59,853 nucleotides of DNA from Gemmatimonadota bacterium. GTDB taxonomy: Bacteria; Latescibacterota; UBA2968; UBA8231. Position 1 is the stretch's first letter. Every line of letters begins with the position of its first letter. Location of the stretch: assembly GCA_018673255.1 (NCBI GenBank), contig JABHDC010000062.1, positions 1 through 59,853 on the forward strand, in the 5' to 3' direction. Below the pieces are notes generated by a model that saw nothing but the letters and a program-made list of their open reading frames with translations, was not told the origin of the DNA and ran no database searches. The translations under genes were made by a program, and so were the position numbers. Shown here one piece after another: positions 1 through 9,382 of this stretch.

Positions 1-265
1 ATGGATTGGTACCCACCTGAGTGTTGGCATTGAACTGACGATTGAGTTCGTCCACCGACATGGGCCGTACGGTGATCTCAAGACGATCTTTTTCCAGTAC
101 GACCGATCCATCATCGAGGACGGTCCGATGTTCGCCCTGTTCAGCTTCCCCGAGTGGTTTGAGATCGTCTGCGTAGTACCGATGGGCACACCCCGTCGCA
201 ACAAGAATTCCCATCACAAGAATTCCCGTCCCGAGTGCCGTGATGATGGCTCGACCGACTCGCAT
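1..265 (-). CDS. Lipoprotein of unknown function, 3' end outside window
   Basis: The 88 visible residues begin with a short basic N-terminus (MRVGRA), a hydrophobic stretch and a lipobox (VATGC, Cys26), so the protein should be lipidated and envelope-anchored. After the Cys comes a short charged region (HRYYADDLKPLGE) and a segment that looks like the start of a folded domain. The start at 265 has a purine-rich GGAGCGAGGA just upstream; an in-frame ATG at 280 is possible but would overlap that ribosome site. The gene lies 64 bp downstream of the 936-aa surface protein on the same strand and is probably the distal gene of that operon. The coding frame stays open to the window edge. I do not recognise a family. 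Confidence 0.75.
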   Translation of the reverse strand, partial: MRVGRAIITALGTGILVMGILVATGCAHRYYADDLKPLGEAEQGEHRTVLDDGSVVLEKDRLEITVRPMSVDELNRQFNANTQVGTNP

Positions 266-329
266 GATTCCTCGCTCCATTGCCTCGCTCTCTTCTCTGC
301 TTGATCCCATGTCGTTGATCTGGAACGTC

Positions 330-3140
330 TCAGTAGACCACGGCGATCGTACCGGTGCGGTCACTTACCTCATCATCGTCTGCTGCCGTCAGGCGATACA
401 GGTAGATCCCTGGCGGCACAAGGTTACCCTCATTATCCGTCCCATCCCACTCGATGGGTATACGACCGGCCACACCTGTCGGTGCTTCGAGCGATCTGAT
501 GGCACGTCCCGAGAGATCGTGAATCTCGACACGAATATCAATCGATTCAGTGACGAGGAACAAATCGAAGGTGATAAAGGCCGAGTCATTCTCTCCGTCC
601 CGATTGGGCGAAAAGGGATTAGGCTCGACGGTAACATCCGACATCAAATGGGTAATCTCGTCGACAACGACAGTATAGCCATCTGTGCTCAGTTCACCGG
701 TGGCGTCACCGGGGCGAGTCGGCTGAGGGATGAACGTTCCTCCTGCCGCAACGCCGACATCGTTCCATACTGAACTGGAAAACTCCGCTGCACCCCGAAA
801 CAATGAGGTAGTGAATTCGATTTCGACGCTGCCGTCGAGTCCCGGTTTAAATCCCGACACCGTGGTCGGATTCATCTGGGGCAACTTGAGACGCAGCGTG
901 TGCCTCCCTGTGGCCGCGTCGGTGACCACGGCCTGAGCGAACTCACCTGTCGCATCGGTGAACTGCGGATCGAGGAGGCTGAGTGGATCAGGTGAAGTCA
1001 GATCCGCACCGATGATCTCCGGCCAGGGATTCTGATCGACCTTCACGGCCGTTACTCGGGTCTCGGGAGACGGAACGACGATATCGATGCGATTGAAGCC
1101 CTCAGTTCCTCCTGAGCCGAAGGACGGAGTGATGAAATACCGGAAGTCTTCCGGCTCGCCAAGTTTGGCGATGGCAGGAAAGACTTCGGCCACGAGGCCC
1201 TTGCTCACGAGCGGCACGTCATACTCAAACTCGATCCAATCCAGAGCGACTGCACCGTGCTGGTCGCTGTCGAAATAGATCTGGAACTGGACGTAGCGTG
1301 TCTGGGCGGGTATGCCCAGCAGGATGCCCTGCTCATCCAGGGGTTTGGACTCATCTACGAGGCCCTCTTCGAAAAGCAGGGGAGCAGACCAGAAGCTCCA
1401 ACCGAGGAGGCCGTCGTCGCCGAGATCCTTACCGAGTTCGTTGAAGGGTAGAAACTCGATACCTGCCCGGCGGACAGGATCCTTGGCCCAGGCGAAGGCT
1501 TCCAGGAGATTGCCATTGGCATCGCGATCATCGAAAACCCCAGGCCCCAGCTGCCTCAGGTAGACATGCGTATCGAGGGTATTTCCGGTACGGAACTGAA
1601 TGCGAATATCACCGTCATCATTCCCCAACCGCCTGCCACGCCAGCGAACCCGGCCCCAGGTGACGGCGTCGCCGGCGGCATTCTCGTCAAACTGATCGTT
1701 GAGAATGCCCGCGTCGGCGTCGGACGCCTTGTAGACGTCCCACTGCTGTTCGTAACGACGAACTTGCGGTGTCTCGGGACCGACATCAATGATCTCCGAG
1801 GAATAGTACCCGTCCTGAGCATATCCATCGCCGAACATGTTCACCTCGGCGATCTCCCAGCGATCCGCATTTACTCTTGTATGCTGCACCTGGAACCACA
1901 CGCCCGCCTGTAGCAGAGGCGGGTCAAAGGAGTAGTCCTTGATCTCGTTTACGGCGTCACCGCTGGTTGCGGGTACGAGAATAGAATTCGTCCGCTGGCT
2001 GTTGCCAGCCACCTGGTCCGGCGTGCCGTAGTAGACGGTGAATGTGTGCGGTGTATCGTCACCGAATGTTGGTCTGGGACGCGCCATGTACCTCGTCAGA
2101 TAGTAGTAGCCGAAGGGGCGAACCGCGACACCGCCTGGCCCTTCCTTGCTTGCCCAGGCTGTGAAGAGATCACCGTCAAAGGCCTGGCCGTAGGACACGA
2201 AGGCCGCGCGACCGATTCCGCCCTGACGGACATCGTTGAATGTGTTAGGAATCTCGCGCCGCAGCGGACCTTCCGTCGGCGCAACCGTGGTGCCCACGCC
2301 GAACTCTGCACGCCGCAAGCGGCCGGCCAGGAGCTTGACCAACTCACGATTTTCGGTCAGGCCGATCGGTGCCAGCCACGAGGAGATCCCCTCTCGCTCA
2401 CTTGCGAGGCGATCCTCATCCACGGCACCATCGCCATCGTTGTCGATGCCATCGGCGAGGTCTTCATTCGCAATAGATGGTGAGGTCCCACCATTACACT
2501 TGGACAGATCGAACTGATTGTCCTCCAACCTCAGACAATCGTCGTCGAAATCCGTCATGAGACCATAGCGATCTTCGTCGACCAACCCATCGCCATCGTT
2601 GTCGACACCGTCGGCCCAGTCTTCGTTGTACTGGCCGTCCATGTCGTCATCACCGTGGGTCCAGAGACCATCCTCGCCGGTCAGCCCATCTCCATCATTG
2701 TCGATCTGTTCGTCAGGGCCATCTTCGTCGAAAAGTCCGTCCAGATCGTTATCCACCGACTCTGGCGGATCTTCATCGATCTCTCCGTCCCCGTCGTCAT
2801 CGACACCATTCAGGCGATCTTCACCCGTGACGCCGTCCCCATCATTGTCGATCTGCACTTCCGGCGGATCTTCGTTGAAGAGGCCATCGTTGTCGTTATC
2901 GACGATCTCGACGGGATCCTCATCGATACTGCCATCCTGGTCTTCATCCATCAGAACCTCGACCGACCAACCTTGTCCCCAGTTGATCAGACCACTGACG
3001 GGACTCAGTCGCCACGGATGTTCGGCATCTCCGACGCGATAGACCTTGACCTCTGCCTCTGATGGCTCACACAAGCCCGACACCAGCGCTGCGACCAGCA
3101 CCGCACCCGGCAGGTATTTGAGCGAACGGACCCGATTCAT
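330..3140 (-). CDS. Large secreted surface protein with Asp-rich calcium-type repeats and FlgD-like C-terminal domain
   Basis: This 936-aa protein has a Sec signal peptide (about residues 1-29, ending PSEA). Residues about 64-245 hold some nine units of the type DNDGDGxxDED, the thrombospondin-type-3/dockerin-like pattern expected to bind calcium. A middle region (AFDGDLFTAW... and later sandwich-like stretches) resembles discoidin-type ligand-binding folds. The last ~95 residues carry NPFSPNRDGEND, a HDLSGR strand and GNLVPPGIYLYRL, typical of the FlgD-Ig/CHU_C domain at the C-termini of FCB-group secreted proteins, and the chain ends in VVY. The start at 3140 was chosen because GGAGG lies 10 nt upstream; a longer frame to 3167 lacks this. 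It is 38 bp from the barrel gene upstream. The ligand is unknown. Confidence 0.85.
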   Translation of the reverse strand: MNRVRSLKYLPGAVLVAALVSGLCEPSEAEVKVYRVGDAEHPWRLSPVSGLINWGQGWSVEVLMDEDQDGSIDEDPVEIVDNDNDGLFNEDPPEVQIDNDGDGVTGEDRLNGVDDDGDGEIDEDPPESVDNDLDGLFDEDGPDEQIDNDGDGLTGEDGLWTHGDDDMDGQYNEDWADGVDNDGDGLVDEDRYGLMTDFDDDCLRLEDNQFDLSKCNGGTSPSIANEDLADGIDNDGDGAVDEDRLASEREGISSWLAPIGLTENRELVKLLAGRLRRAEFGVGTTVAPTEGPLRREIPNTFNDVRQGGIGRAAFVSYGQAFDGDLFTAWASKEGPGGVAVRPFGYYYLTRYMARPRPTFGDDTPHTFTVYYGTPDQVAGNSQRTNSILVPATSGDAVNEIKDYSFDPPLLQAGVWFQVQHTRVNADRWEIAEVNMFGDGYAQDGYYSSEIIDVGPETPQVRRYEQQWDVYKASDADAGILNDQFDENAAGDAVTWGRVRWRGRRLGNDDGDIRIQFRTGNTLDTHVYLRQLGPGVFDDRDANGNLLEAFAWAKDPVRRAGIEFLPFNELGKDLGDDGLLGWSFWSAPLLFEEGLVDESKPLDEQGILLGIPAQTRYVQFQIYFDSDQHGAVALDWIEFEYDVPLVSKGLVAEVFPAIAKLGEPEDFRYFITPSFGSGGTEGFNRIDIVVPSPETRVTAVKVDQNPWPEIIGADLTSPDPLSLLDPQFTDATGEFAQAVVTDAATGRHTLRLKLPQMNPTTVSGFKPGLDGSVEIEFTTSLFRGAAEFSSSVWNDVGVAAGGTFIPQPTRPGDATGELSTDGYTVVVDEITHLMSDVTVEPNPFSPNRDGENDSAFITFDLFLVTESIDIRVEIHDLSGRAIRSLEAPTGVAGRIPIEWDGTDNEGNLVPPGIYLYRLTAADDDEVSDRTGTIAVVY

Positions 3141-3178
3141 CACTTCAAATCCTCCAAGATCGATCACCCAGCCGGTTC

Positions 3179-5923
3179 TTATTCACCGAAGCCGGCGTAG
3201 ACTGTGATGAACATGCGAGTCTCAGTACGGGCTCTCTCAGCCGAATCGCGATCGATTCGGCTTACCCGGAAGCCAAGCTGTGTCCACAGATCGTAACCCA
3301 GATAAGCGACATTGTTCGTCATCTGAATCGCGCCAACCAACTCGGTACGATCGGAGAGCAGGGCATCATCCTTGAGAGCATCACGATACTGATTCACGAG
3401 GAGATACTCGACACCGGATTGAATCGTCGTTCGTGACAGGAATGGAACTCTGACCATGAACGACAACATCTGCTGCAGTTCTGTCGTGGAGACCCGAACC
3501 TGGTCGCTGGGATTGCTGGGCCGCTGGCGCTGAAATTCGCTCTTCCATCGCGGCTGCAATTGGATCTGCCCCAGGGTGATCGTGTAGTCGAGCTTGTTGA
3601 TCATCCCCAGGAAGGAGGATGTCTCCCGAATATTCTGCTCGGACAGATCACGGTCGTCGAAATCGAGTTGATGAACAAACTCATACTTCAGGCGATTACG
3701 AAACCGGAGTCGATCGGTGCTGTAGTTATAACCCATGTATGACGTATTCGCCCAGGCGTCCCGCATCGGCAGTGGATCGGTATAGGGAACGAAGGCACCA
3801 CGAGAACCTTCGACGATGACCCACTCGATCACATTGTCGCGAATATCATCCTGGACACGGCGCAGGTTGTTGTAGATCTGCAGCTGCCCCAGCCGGGGGA
3901 AATTCCGGTCGTACGTCGCAAGAACGTAGTTGCTCACCGCCGCGCGATCGTCAGCCAGCTGGCGCTCGTCCAGGCGTCCCACGGTCACCCGTGCTTCGGG
4001 GCCCACGTTGGCGCCGGCGTAGAGATTGTAGCCTCGCCGATCCCGCTTGTACGGATAGTCGGGGAGGTTGTCGTTCTCGAAGCGATCAACAATCCCGTTG
4101 TTGTTCATGTCGACGCCGAAGAGAAACTCGGGACGATCGGAATTAAAGCGTAGGAATGGCTCTTCGTAGTCAGGTGAGCTGTTCTCGCGCCGCTCATTGT
4201 CGTTCTGGTTGAAGTCAGCGGTGAAATCGTTGTTCTCGTCCCAACCAGGGAAGATCTCCGTATCCCGGGTGGAGTTGCGCCTCAACCAGTCTGGGCTGCG
4301 ATCCTGATCGTCGTTGTCGTCGACGAACTCGTAGACGAATTGCTCTTCATCGTCATACTCGAATTCGCCAAGGTCATTGGCCGTTCCCGCGATGTAGGTG
4401 GACGTCGAGTAGTTGTCGTCCATGCTGTACGCCTCGCCGAACAGGAAGTACGGATAGGCGCGCTTGTAGATATTGACGAACCACGCATCAGCCTCGGTAA
4501 TCGAAGCTTCGTGCGCCGTCGGATCCGTCGTGCGGCGTCGCGGGTAGCGATGATGCTGGCGATTGCGATCCCATTCGCCCGACAGGTAGAAGCCATTCAG
4601 GTCGGTCACATCGAGGGTCAGGCCGAAGATCTCGTTCGCAACGGGCAGACCGTATTCAATGCTGACGAAGCGCTGATTGGAACCGTCTTTGACGTTGCCG
4701 GGGGCGCGGATCGTCCGCTCAGGAATACCTTCGGACAGGGCCACTGACTGATCGTTGCGATTCAGCTGTCGATTCGACGTGACATCGATGCGGAAGTCGT
4801 TGGCCACGAGCAGGACGAACTCGATGTCGGTAATCTGATCCGTCGGGGGACCGAAGGCATTTACGTAGTCGGGGCCCTCCAGGTCGTAGACGAGGGTGAT
4901 CACCTCGCTACCATCTGCGGAGAGGAATCCCTCCTTGCGAAAACCACCCTGAGTGGACGGGAAGAAACGTAGGATCGGATTGTCACCCAGAGGCCGCCTG
5001 TTACTGAATTTCTGACCATCGGCAGTGGTGATGATGATCTCTTCCTGGAAGAAGGCCGCACCGGCCTGACTGTCCCCAGGAGAATCATCACTCAGACGAA
5101 CCTCGACGCGAGTTACATCCTGATTCTGCCCCTCCGTCAACGTACCACGAAAGGGATTGCCTTCGAAAGCCTGGTTCTTCGTCTGCGCATTGAAGGCACT
5201 CACATACTGAGCGCCGATCTTGACGAAGTCTCCCAGTTGCAGAGTGCCTCGACCGCCCAGCAGGTTGGTATCGTTCGATCGCTGACGGGCAGAGCCAGAG
5301 ATCTGGTCACCGATCTCGCCCGGTGCGCTGGGCCTAGAAGCGAGCAATGTCAGCTCGTACTTGTCGGTGGCGAGATCAAACTGGATACCGGTGTAGCGCG
5401 GCTTCGAGAAGGTCATCGGCGTCAGGGTGGTGCGGATATCATCACCGATGGTCAGCGCGTAGTGATACTGGCCCTTGGCGTCCGAAGCGATCACGAGTCG
5501 AGAGAACCAACCCGAATACCGATCGCCCTTGAACAGATTGCTGCCGGCTGCCTGAGGTGCCGCCACGCGCCAGTCATAGACGAGCACGCCGCGCGTGACA
5601 TAATTGCCGTAGAGGTCGTAGAAGTAGTCACCCTCGAGGGCGATGTTGACGTATCGCTGATATTGATTGCGGGCGTAGTTGGAGTATTCCCACTGCCGCC
5701 ACTGATACTCGTTGAACAATTCCTGCGGCACGTACCACTTCTTCACCGCCGGGTCGAGGGCATCGAAGAGGACACCGGGACCGGTCGGGGCGTACGAAAC
5801 TTCGCCGCCGCGCCGGACACCCAACCGTGATCCGAAGCCTTGTGCCTCGGTGGCCTGTGTCACGAACATGGCCGCCAACAGCAGGCCGATAGCAAACTTG
5901 GGGATCAAGTCTCGCTGGTTCAC
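3179..5923 (-). CDS. Outer-membrane-barrel-like protein with Asp/Asn-rich insert
   Basis: The 914-aa protein starts at a GTG at 5923, directly behind a strong GGGAGGGG ribosome site and in front of a signal peptide (ending TEAQG). A longer frame to 6013 would place a non-signal leader before it. The sequence is rich in aromatic residues and alternating polar/hydrophobic strands, and the last ~200 residues look like a transmembrane beta-barrel ending in VYAGFGE. Around residues 500-620 lies an acidic segment with NNNGIVDRFE-like and DENNDF/NQNDNE motifs resembling dockerin or calcium-binding loops. It is the only large member of this cluster without a FlgD-like C-terminus, so it is a candidate outer-membrane anchor or pore for the neighbouring surface proteins. 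I do not recognise a named family. Confidence 0.8.
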   Translation of the reverse strand: MNQRDLIPKFAIGLLLAAMFVTQATEAQGFGSRLGVRRGGEVSYAPTGPGVLFDALDPAVKKWYVPQELFNEYQWRQWEYSNYARNQYQRYVNIALEGDYFYDLYGNYVTRGVLVYDWRVAAPQAAGSNLFKGDRYSGWFSRLVIASDAKGQYHYALTIGDDIRTTLTPMTFSKPRYTGIQFDLATDKYELTLLASRPSAPGEIGDQISGSARQRSNDTNLLGGRGTLQLGDFVKIGAQYVSAFNAQTKNQAFEGNPFRGTLTEGQNQDVTRVEVRLSDDSPGDSQAGAAFFQEEIIITTADGQKFSNRRPLGDNPILRFFPSTQGGFRKEGFLSADGSEVITLVYDLEGPDYVNAFGPPTDQITDIEFVLLVANDFRIDVTSNRQLNRNDQSVALSEGIPERTIRAPGNVKDGSNQRFVSIEYGLPVANEIFGLTLDVTDLNGFYLSGEWDRNRQHHRYPRRRTTDPTAHEASITEADAWFVNIYKRAYPYFLFGEAYSMDDNYSTSTYIAGTANDLGEFEYDDEEQFVYEFVDDNDDQDRSPDWLRRNSTRDTEIFPGWDENNDFTADFNQNDNERRENSSPDYEEPFLRFNSDRPEFLFGVDMNNNGIVDRFENDNLPDYPYKRDRRGYNLYAGANVGPEARVTVGRLDERQLADDRAAVSNYVLATYDRNFPRLGQLQIYNNLRRVQDDIRDNVIEWVIVEGSRGAFVPYTDPLPMRDAWANTSYMGYNYSTDRLRFRNRLKYEFVHQLDFDDRDLSEQNIRETSSFLGMINKLDYTITLGQIQLQPRWKSEFQRQRPSNPSDQVRVSTTELQQMLSFMVRVPFLSRTTIQSGVEYLLVNQYRDALKDDALLSDRTELVGAIQMTNNVAYLGYDLWTQLGFRVSRIDRDSAERARTETRMFITVYAGFGE

Positions 5924-6037
5924 GTGTCCCCTCCCTAAGGGTTTGACGTGTCTCTTAAGTCTATGATCTGCGGTGCTGCATCCGTCAACGCTGCACTTGA
6001 GCCAACACTGCACTCAACTCAACACTGTCGGATCAAT

Positions 6038-9000
6038 TCAGTACACGACACTCACGGTCCGCAATGCGTCGCCGTATTCCTTGTCGGCATCGATGCGGAT
6101 GCGCATCACGTAGATACCGGGTGCGACGAGGTTGCCCTCGTCATCACGAGCGTCCCACGTGAACTCCACTCTGCCAGACGTACCGGTGAAGAGCACGGGG
6201 CCTGCATCGGCCCCTTCATCCGCCTCTTCGACGACATCCGTATCGTCGACCGGCGCAATCTCAACGAAATCCTCCAGGTCTTCCATACGGCGGACCTGAC
6301 GTCCATTGAGGTCGAAGACTGTCACCTCAATGGGCACATCATTTAAAACGCGCAACAGCGTGAAGGCCACAACCAGTTCGTCGTTATGGAGATCACCATT
6401 TGGCGTCACGTAAGGTATCATCTCCACGTCGTGAATCAATCCACCCGAGTTGTTGTCGAGACGAACCAAGGCACTGTTGCTCTCCACCAACTCGCTGGCG
6501 TCACGATTGTCGATATCGACACGCTGGAAGAAATCGTCTCCCGTGGTCCGGACAAAGCTCTCGAATTCGGTGCCCTCTCGATAGGTGGGCGCACGGAAAC
6601 GAATCTCGACGATTCCCTGTGTATCTCCGGTCAACCCCCGGTTCAGAGATTGCGGCAGACGGAACAGAAGTGAATCTTCACCGGCGGGCAGGACGGTGAG
6701 AGAATCTGTGCCGTCAGCACTACGGAAGACACCATCCGGGCCGGCCAAGTAGTTCTCGGTGAACGTGGTCGCCATCGCCTGAGTACCATCGACATCAACC
6801 GTACCCGTGCGCACCCCAAGCAATTCGGCCGGCTCGCGTGTGCGAATGAGGATTTCATTGAAGCCATTGCGGACCTGGAATTGCGTCGGATCCGGGCCAG
6901 CGGCACGGATGAAATACGAGAAGGTCTGCGGCGTCAACGGACTCACATCGATGGGCGGCAGATAGTCGTCCCGAATCGGTGCCTCACTCAGATCGCGAAG
7001 GGCGCCGATCTCGGTCAGCACGGCCAACTCACCAGCCATGGCCTGCGACAGGGGGCGCACAAGCTCAACGCGTATTTCGCTGATTTTCGCCGTCTTGTGA
7101 GGATCATCAGAGCGCAGATTCACTCGGATCTGCAGGAATTTGCGCGGGCTGGGTGAGGTTACCAGGGCTTCATTGACCCCATCTGTCGGCTTGTAGGCCG
7201 CGCTCCAGGAACTCCAACCGGAGAACTCGAGGACGGCCTCGAGGGTGGCCTCCTCCTTGGGAACGTCACGTCCAGGACGGACCCGGGTCCAGTCCTCGTC
7301 GATGAGTCCGTCGCCATCGTTGTCGATGCCGTCGAACCAGTCCTCGTGCTTCTGGCCGTCGCCATCTTCATCCTTCGATTTGCGATGATGAGCAGTATCC
7401 AGGTTGTTGTCGACGACGTAGTTGTAGATCGCCCATTTCTGGATCAGGTCGTCGTACTCCTGCTGGCTCACTTCCTTGGCAATACCACCGGCCGTGGCGT
7501 AGTAGGTGTAGGAGGTGTCCGTCGTCTGACTTGTGCGCGTCTGGATCTCGAGGCTGACCTCAGGATGGTCGACCAGCGACTCCAACGTCTCGGTCAACTC
7601 GCCGGTGAGAGGATCCCGTGTAGTGATGACGGCTTCTCCGACCCAGCTGATCTTGGACAACGTCGTCTGCTGTACGGCGGACAGGTCATCAGTATCGTTG
7701 AGGAGAATGGGCGGTGAATTGAGGAAGACACTGACCGGATATCCCTCACCATAGAGGACGAGTTCTGACAGGTTCCCAGGATCGACGTAGGCGCCTTCCC
7801 ACTCGCCTCCGGTGGGATCGACATTGCGGGCCATTACGTAGCGCACCTTGCGCAACGGAAAGGACTCCTCGAACATCCGAACCTTCTGATCCAGATTGTC
7901 GAATTTCACCTTGGGGATGATGTTGTCCCACTGCACACCCGTCTCAAGCTGTCCGAAGTCCTCGACGCCCTGCAGATTGATGGGACTCACCAGCGAACCA
8001 TCGGAGAGCCAGAAGCCATTGCCCATGAAGGAGCCCTTTGTACGCCCGGACGTCCACTTGAGGATCATGGCGGTTCGATCGACCCAGAATGTGGCACCAA
8101 GATCAATCCACAAGGTGCCACGATTTACAAACTGAGACCAGACATTGGCCGTCCACCACGTCTGCAGGGCACCGTCCGTCGCATTGCAGGCGGTTGATCC
8201 CAGGCCGCACCAGCCGCCCTGTTCGAAGGAGGCGCCGGCGCGCAACTCTGGCGAATGAGCGATGTTGTCGCCCTTGCCCCAGACTTGAAACTCCAGCAGA
8301 CGTGGGACCTCCGGTATGTAGTACCGGATCGGGCCTTGCTCTTCAGCATTCAGGACCGACTCGTAGATCTCCTGGCTCACCGGTGTCAGCAGTCCACCTG
8401 CTGTCACACGCTGGTACACACGGTCACCCTGGCGAGTGGAGGAGAGGCCCTCGTATTCCAGGCGGGCCTCTTCACCATCTCCGATGAAGGTCTTGCGACC
8501 CAGCGCCGACCCGGTCACCTTGATGCGGAAGTAGTGGACCATGGAGCCGGACATGTCCGGTGCGCCGTCCTCGTCGAAGTCAGCGTCATCCAGAGGGATC
8601 AGCGAAGCCGTGTAGGTCAGGTATTCATCGTCGTCAGTGGCGACCAGATCCGCATCCGTGGCCCGCGCAATAAAGTCGAACTGCAAGATCTTGCTGTCCG
8701 TCTGGCCCTGGCGCCCCCCGGATCTTTCACCGGTCCCGGCGAAGAGGGCGAAATTCTTGATGGGATCGCCGGCATCTTCCTCACCATCCACACCAATGAC
8801 GCCAGGGGGAAAGACGAGGGTTACGCTGTCGACGTGGACCAGCCGGCCCAGGTCGATCTCGATCTCCCAGTCTCGCAGACCGTCGGAGTTGAAATCGGCA
8901 CGAGAGGGTTCCCAGTACGTGCTCAGATCCGCATCCGCGACCCTTCGTGCCCGTGACGAATTCGACTGAGCCGTCATCCCGCCCGTTGCATCACGCCCCG

Positions 9001-9292
9001 TGCGAACGGCGTCGAAATAGGTAAATTCGCCGGCGTCCAGGGCCGCATTGATCTGCGATCGCATGTAGCGGGTTCGAACGCCCTGATCAATGGTGAAGAT
9101 CGAAGCTGAGTCGAGGCGGGTTGCCAGGCTGATGACACGATTGTTCTGCAGGGCCCAATGGCTCCACAGATCATCTCTGTCGATGACAATGGCACTACCA
9201 CTCCGAGTGAGGCGATAGGCGTCCTGGGCCTGGAGGCCGCCGGCGACTAGGCTTGCGGCCAGTACTGCTGTGGCAATGACACGCTTCCTCAT
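6038..9292 (-). CDS. Large secreted surface protein with discoidin-like regions and FlgD-like C-terminal domain
   Basis: This 1084-aa protein has a clear signal peptide (residues 1-22, ending LQA). It has several discoidin-like sandwich segments (for example ADLSTYWEP and TDGALQTWWTANVW, typical of F5/8-type sugar-binding folds) and one short calcium-type repeat cluster near residue 650 (GIDNDGDGLIDEDW). Its C-terminal domain carries TPNGDLHNDE, FDLNGRQVRRM and GNLVAPGIYVMRI and ends in SVVY. The C-terminal domain has an acidic insertion (VVEEADEGADAG) absent from the two sister proteins. AGGAGG lies 10 nt before the ATG. It is 114 bp upstream of the barrel gene and 90 bp downstream of the 874-aa paralogue, consistent with one transcription unit. 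Carbohydrate binding is an inference from fold-level resemblance. Confidence 0.85.
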   Translation of the reverse strand: MRKRVIATAVLAASLVAGGLQAQDAYRLTRSGSAIVIDRDDLWSHWALQNNRVISLATRLDSASIFTIDQGVRTRYMRSQINAALDAGEFTYFDAVRTGRDATGGMTAQSNSSRARRVADADLSTYWEPSRADFNSDGLRDWEIEIDLGRLVHVDSVTLVFPPGVIGVDGEEDAGDPIKNFALFAGTGERSGGRQGQTDSKILQFDFIARATDADLVATDDDEYLTYTASLIPLDDADFDEDGAPDMSGSMVHYFRIKVTGSALGRKTFIGDGEEARLEYEGLSSTRQGDRVYQRVTAGGLLTPVSQEIYESVLNAEEQGPIRYYIPEVPRLLEFQVWGKGDNIAHSPELRAGASFEQGGWCGLGSTACNATDGALQTWWTANVWSQFVNRGTLWIDLGATFWVDRTAMILKWTSGRTKGSFMGNGFWLSDGSLVSPINLQGVEDFGQLETGVQWDNIIPKVKFDNLDQKVRMFEESFPLRKVRYVMARNVDPTGGEWEGAYVDPGNLSELVLYGEGYPVSVFLNSPPILLNDTDDLSAVQQTTLSKISWVGEAVITTRDPLTGELTETLESLVDHPEVSLEIQTRTSQTTDTSYTYYATAGGIAKEVSQQEYDDLIQKWAIYNYVVDNNLDTAHHRKSKDEDGDGQKHEDWFDGIDNDGDGLIDEDWTRVRPGRDVPKEEATLEAVLEFSGWSSWSAAYKPTDGVNEALVTSPSPRKFLQIRVNLRSDDPHKTAKISEIRVELVRPLSQAMAGELAVLTEIGALRDLSEAPIRDDYLPPIDVSPLTPQTFSYFIRAAGPDPTQFQVRNGFNEILIRTREPAELLGVRTGTVDVDGTQAMATTFTENYLAGPDGVFRSADGTDSLTVLPAGEDSLLFRLPQSLNRGLTGDTQGIVEIRFRAPTYREGTEFESFVRTTGDDFFQRVDIDNRDASELVESNSALVRLDNNSGGLIHDVEMIPYVTPNGDLHNDELVVAFTLLRVLNDVPIEVTVFDLNGRQVRRMEDLEDFVEIAPVDDTDVVEEADEGADAGPVLFTGTSGRVEFTWDARDDEGNLVAPGIYVMRIRIDADKEYGDALRTVSVVY

Positions 9293-9382
9293 GTCAGACC
9301 GACCTCCTGGGAATCTGTGGGATTCCGTTGTCTATCATCGTAGATCGCACCTGTCGGATAGGCTGTTGGTTCGCCACGACAC

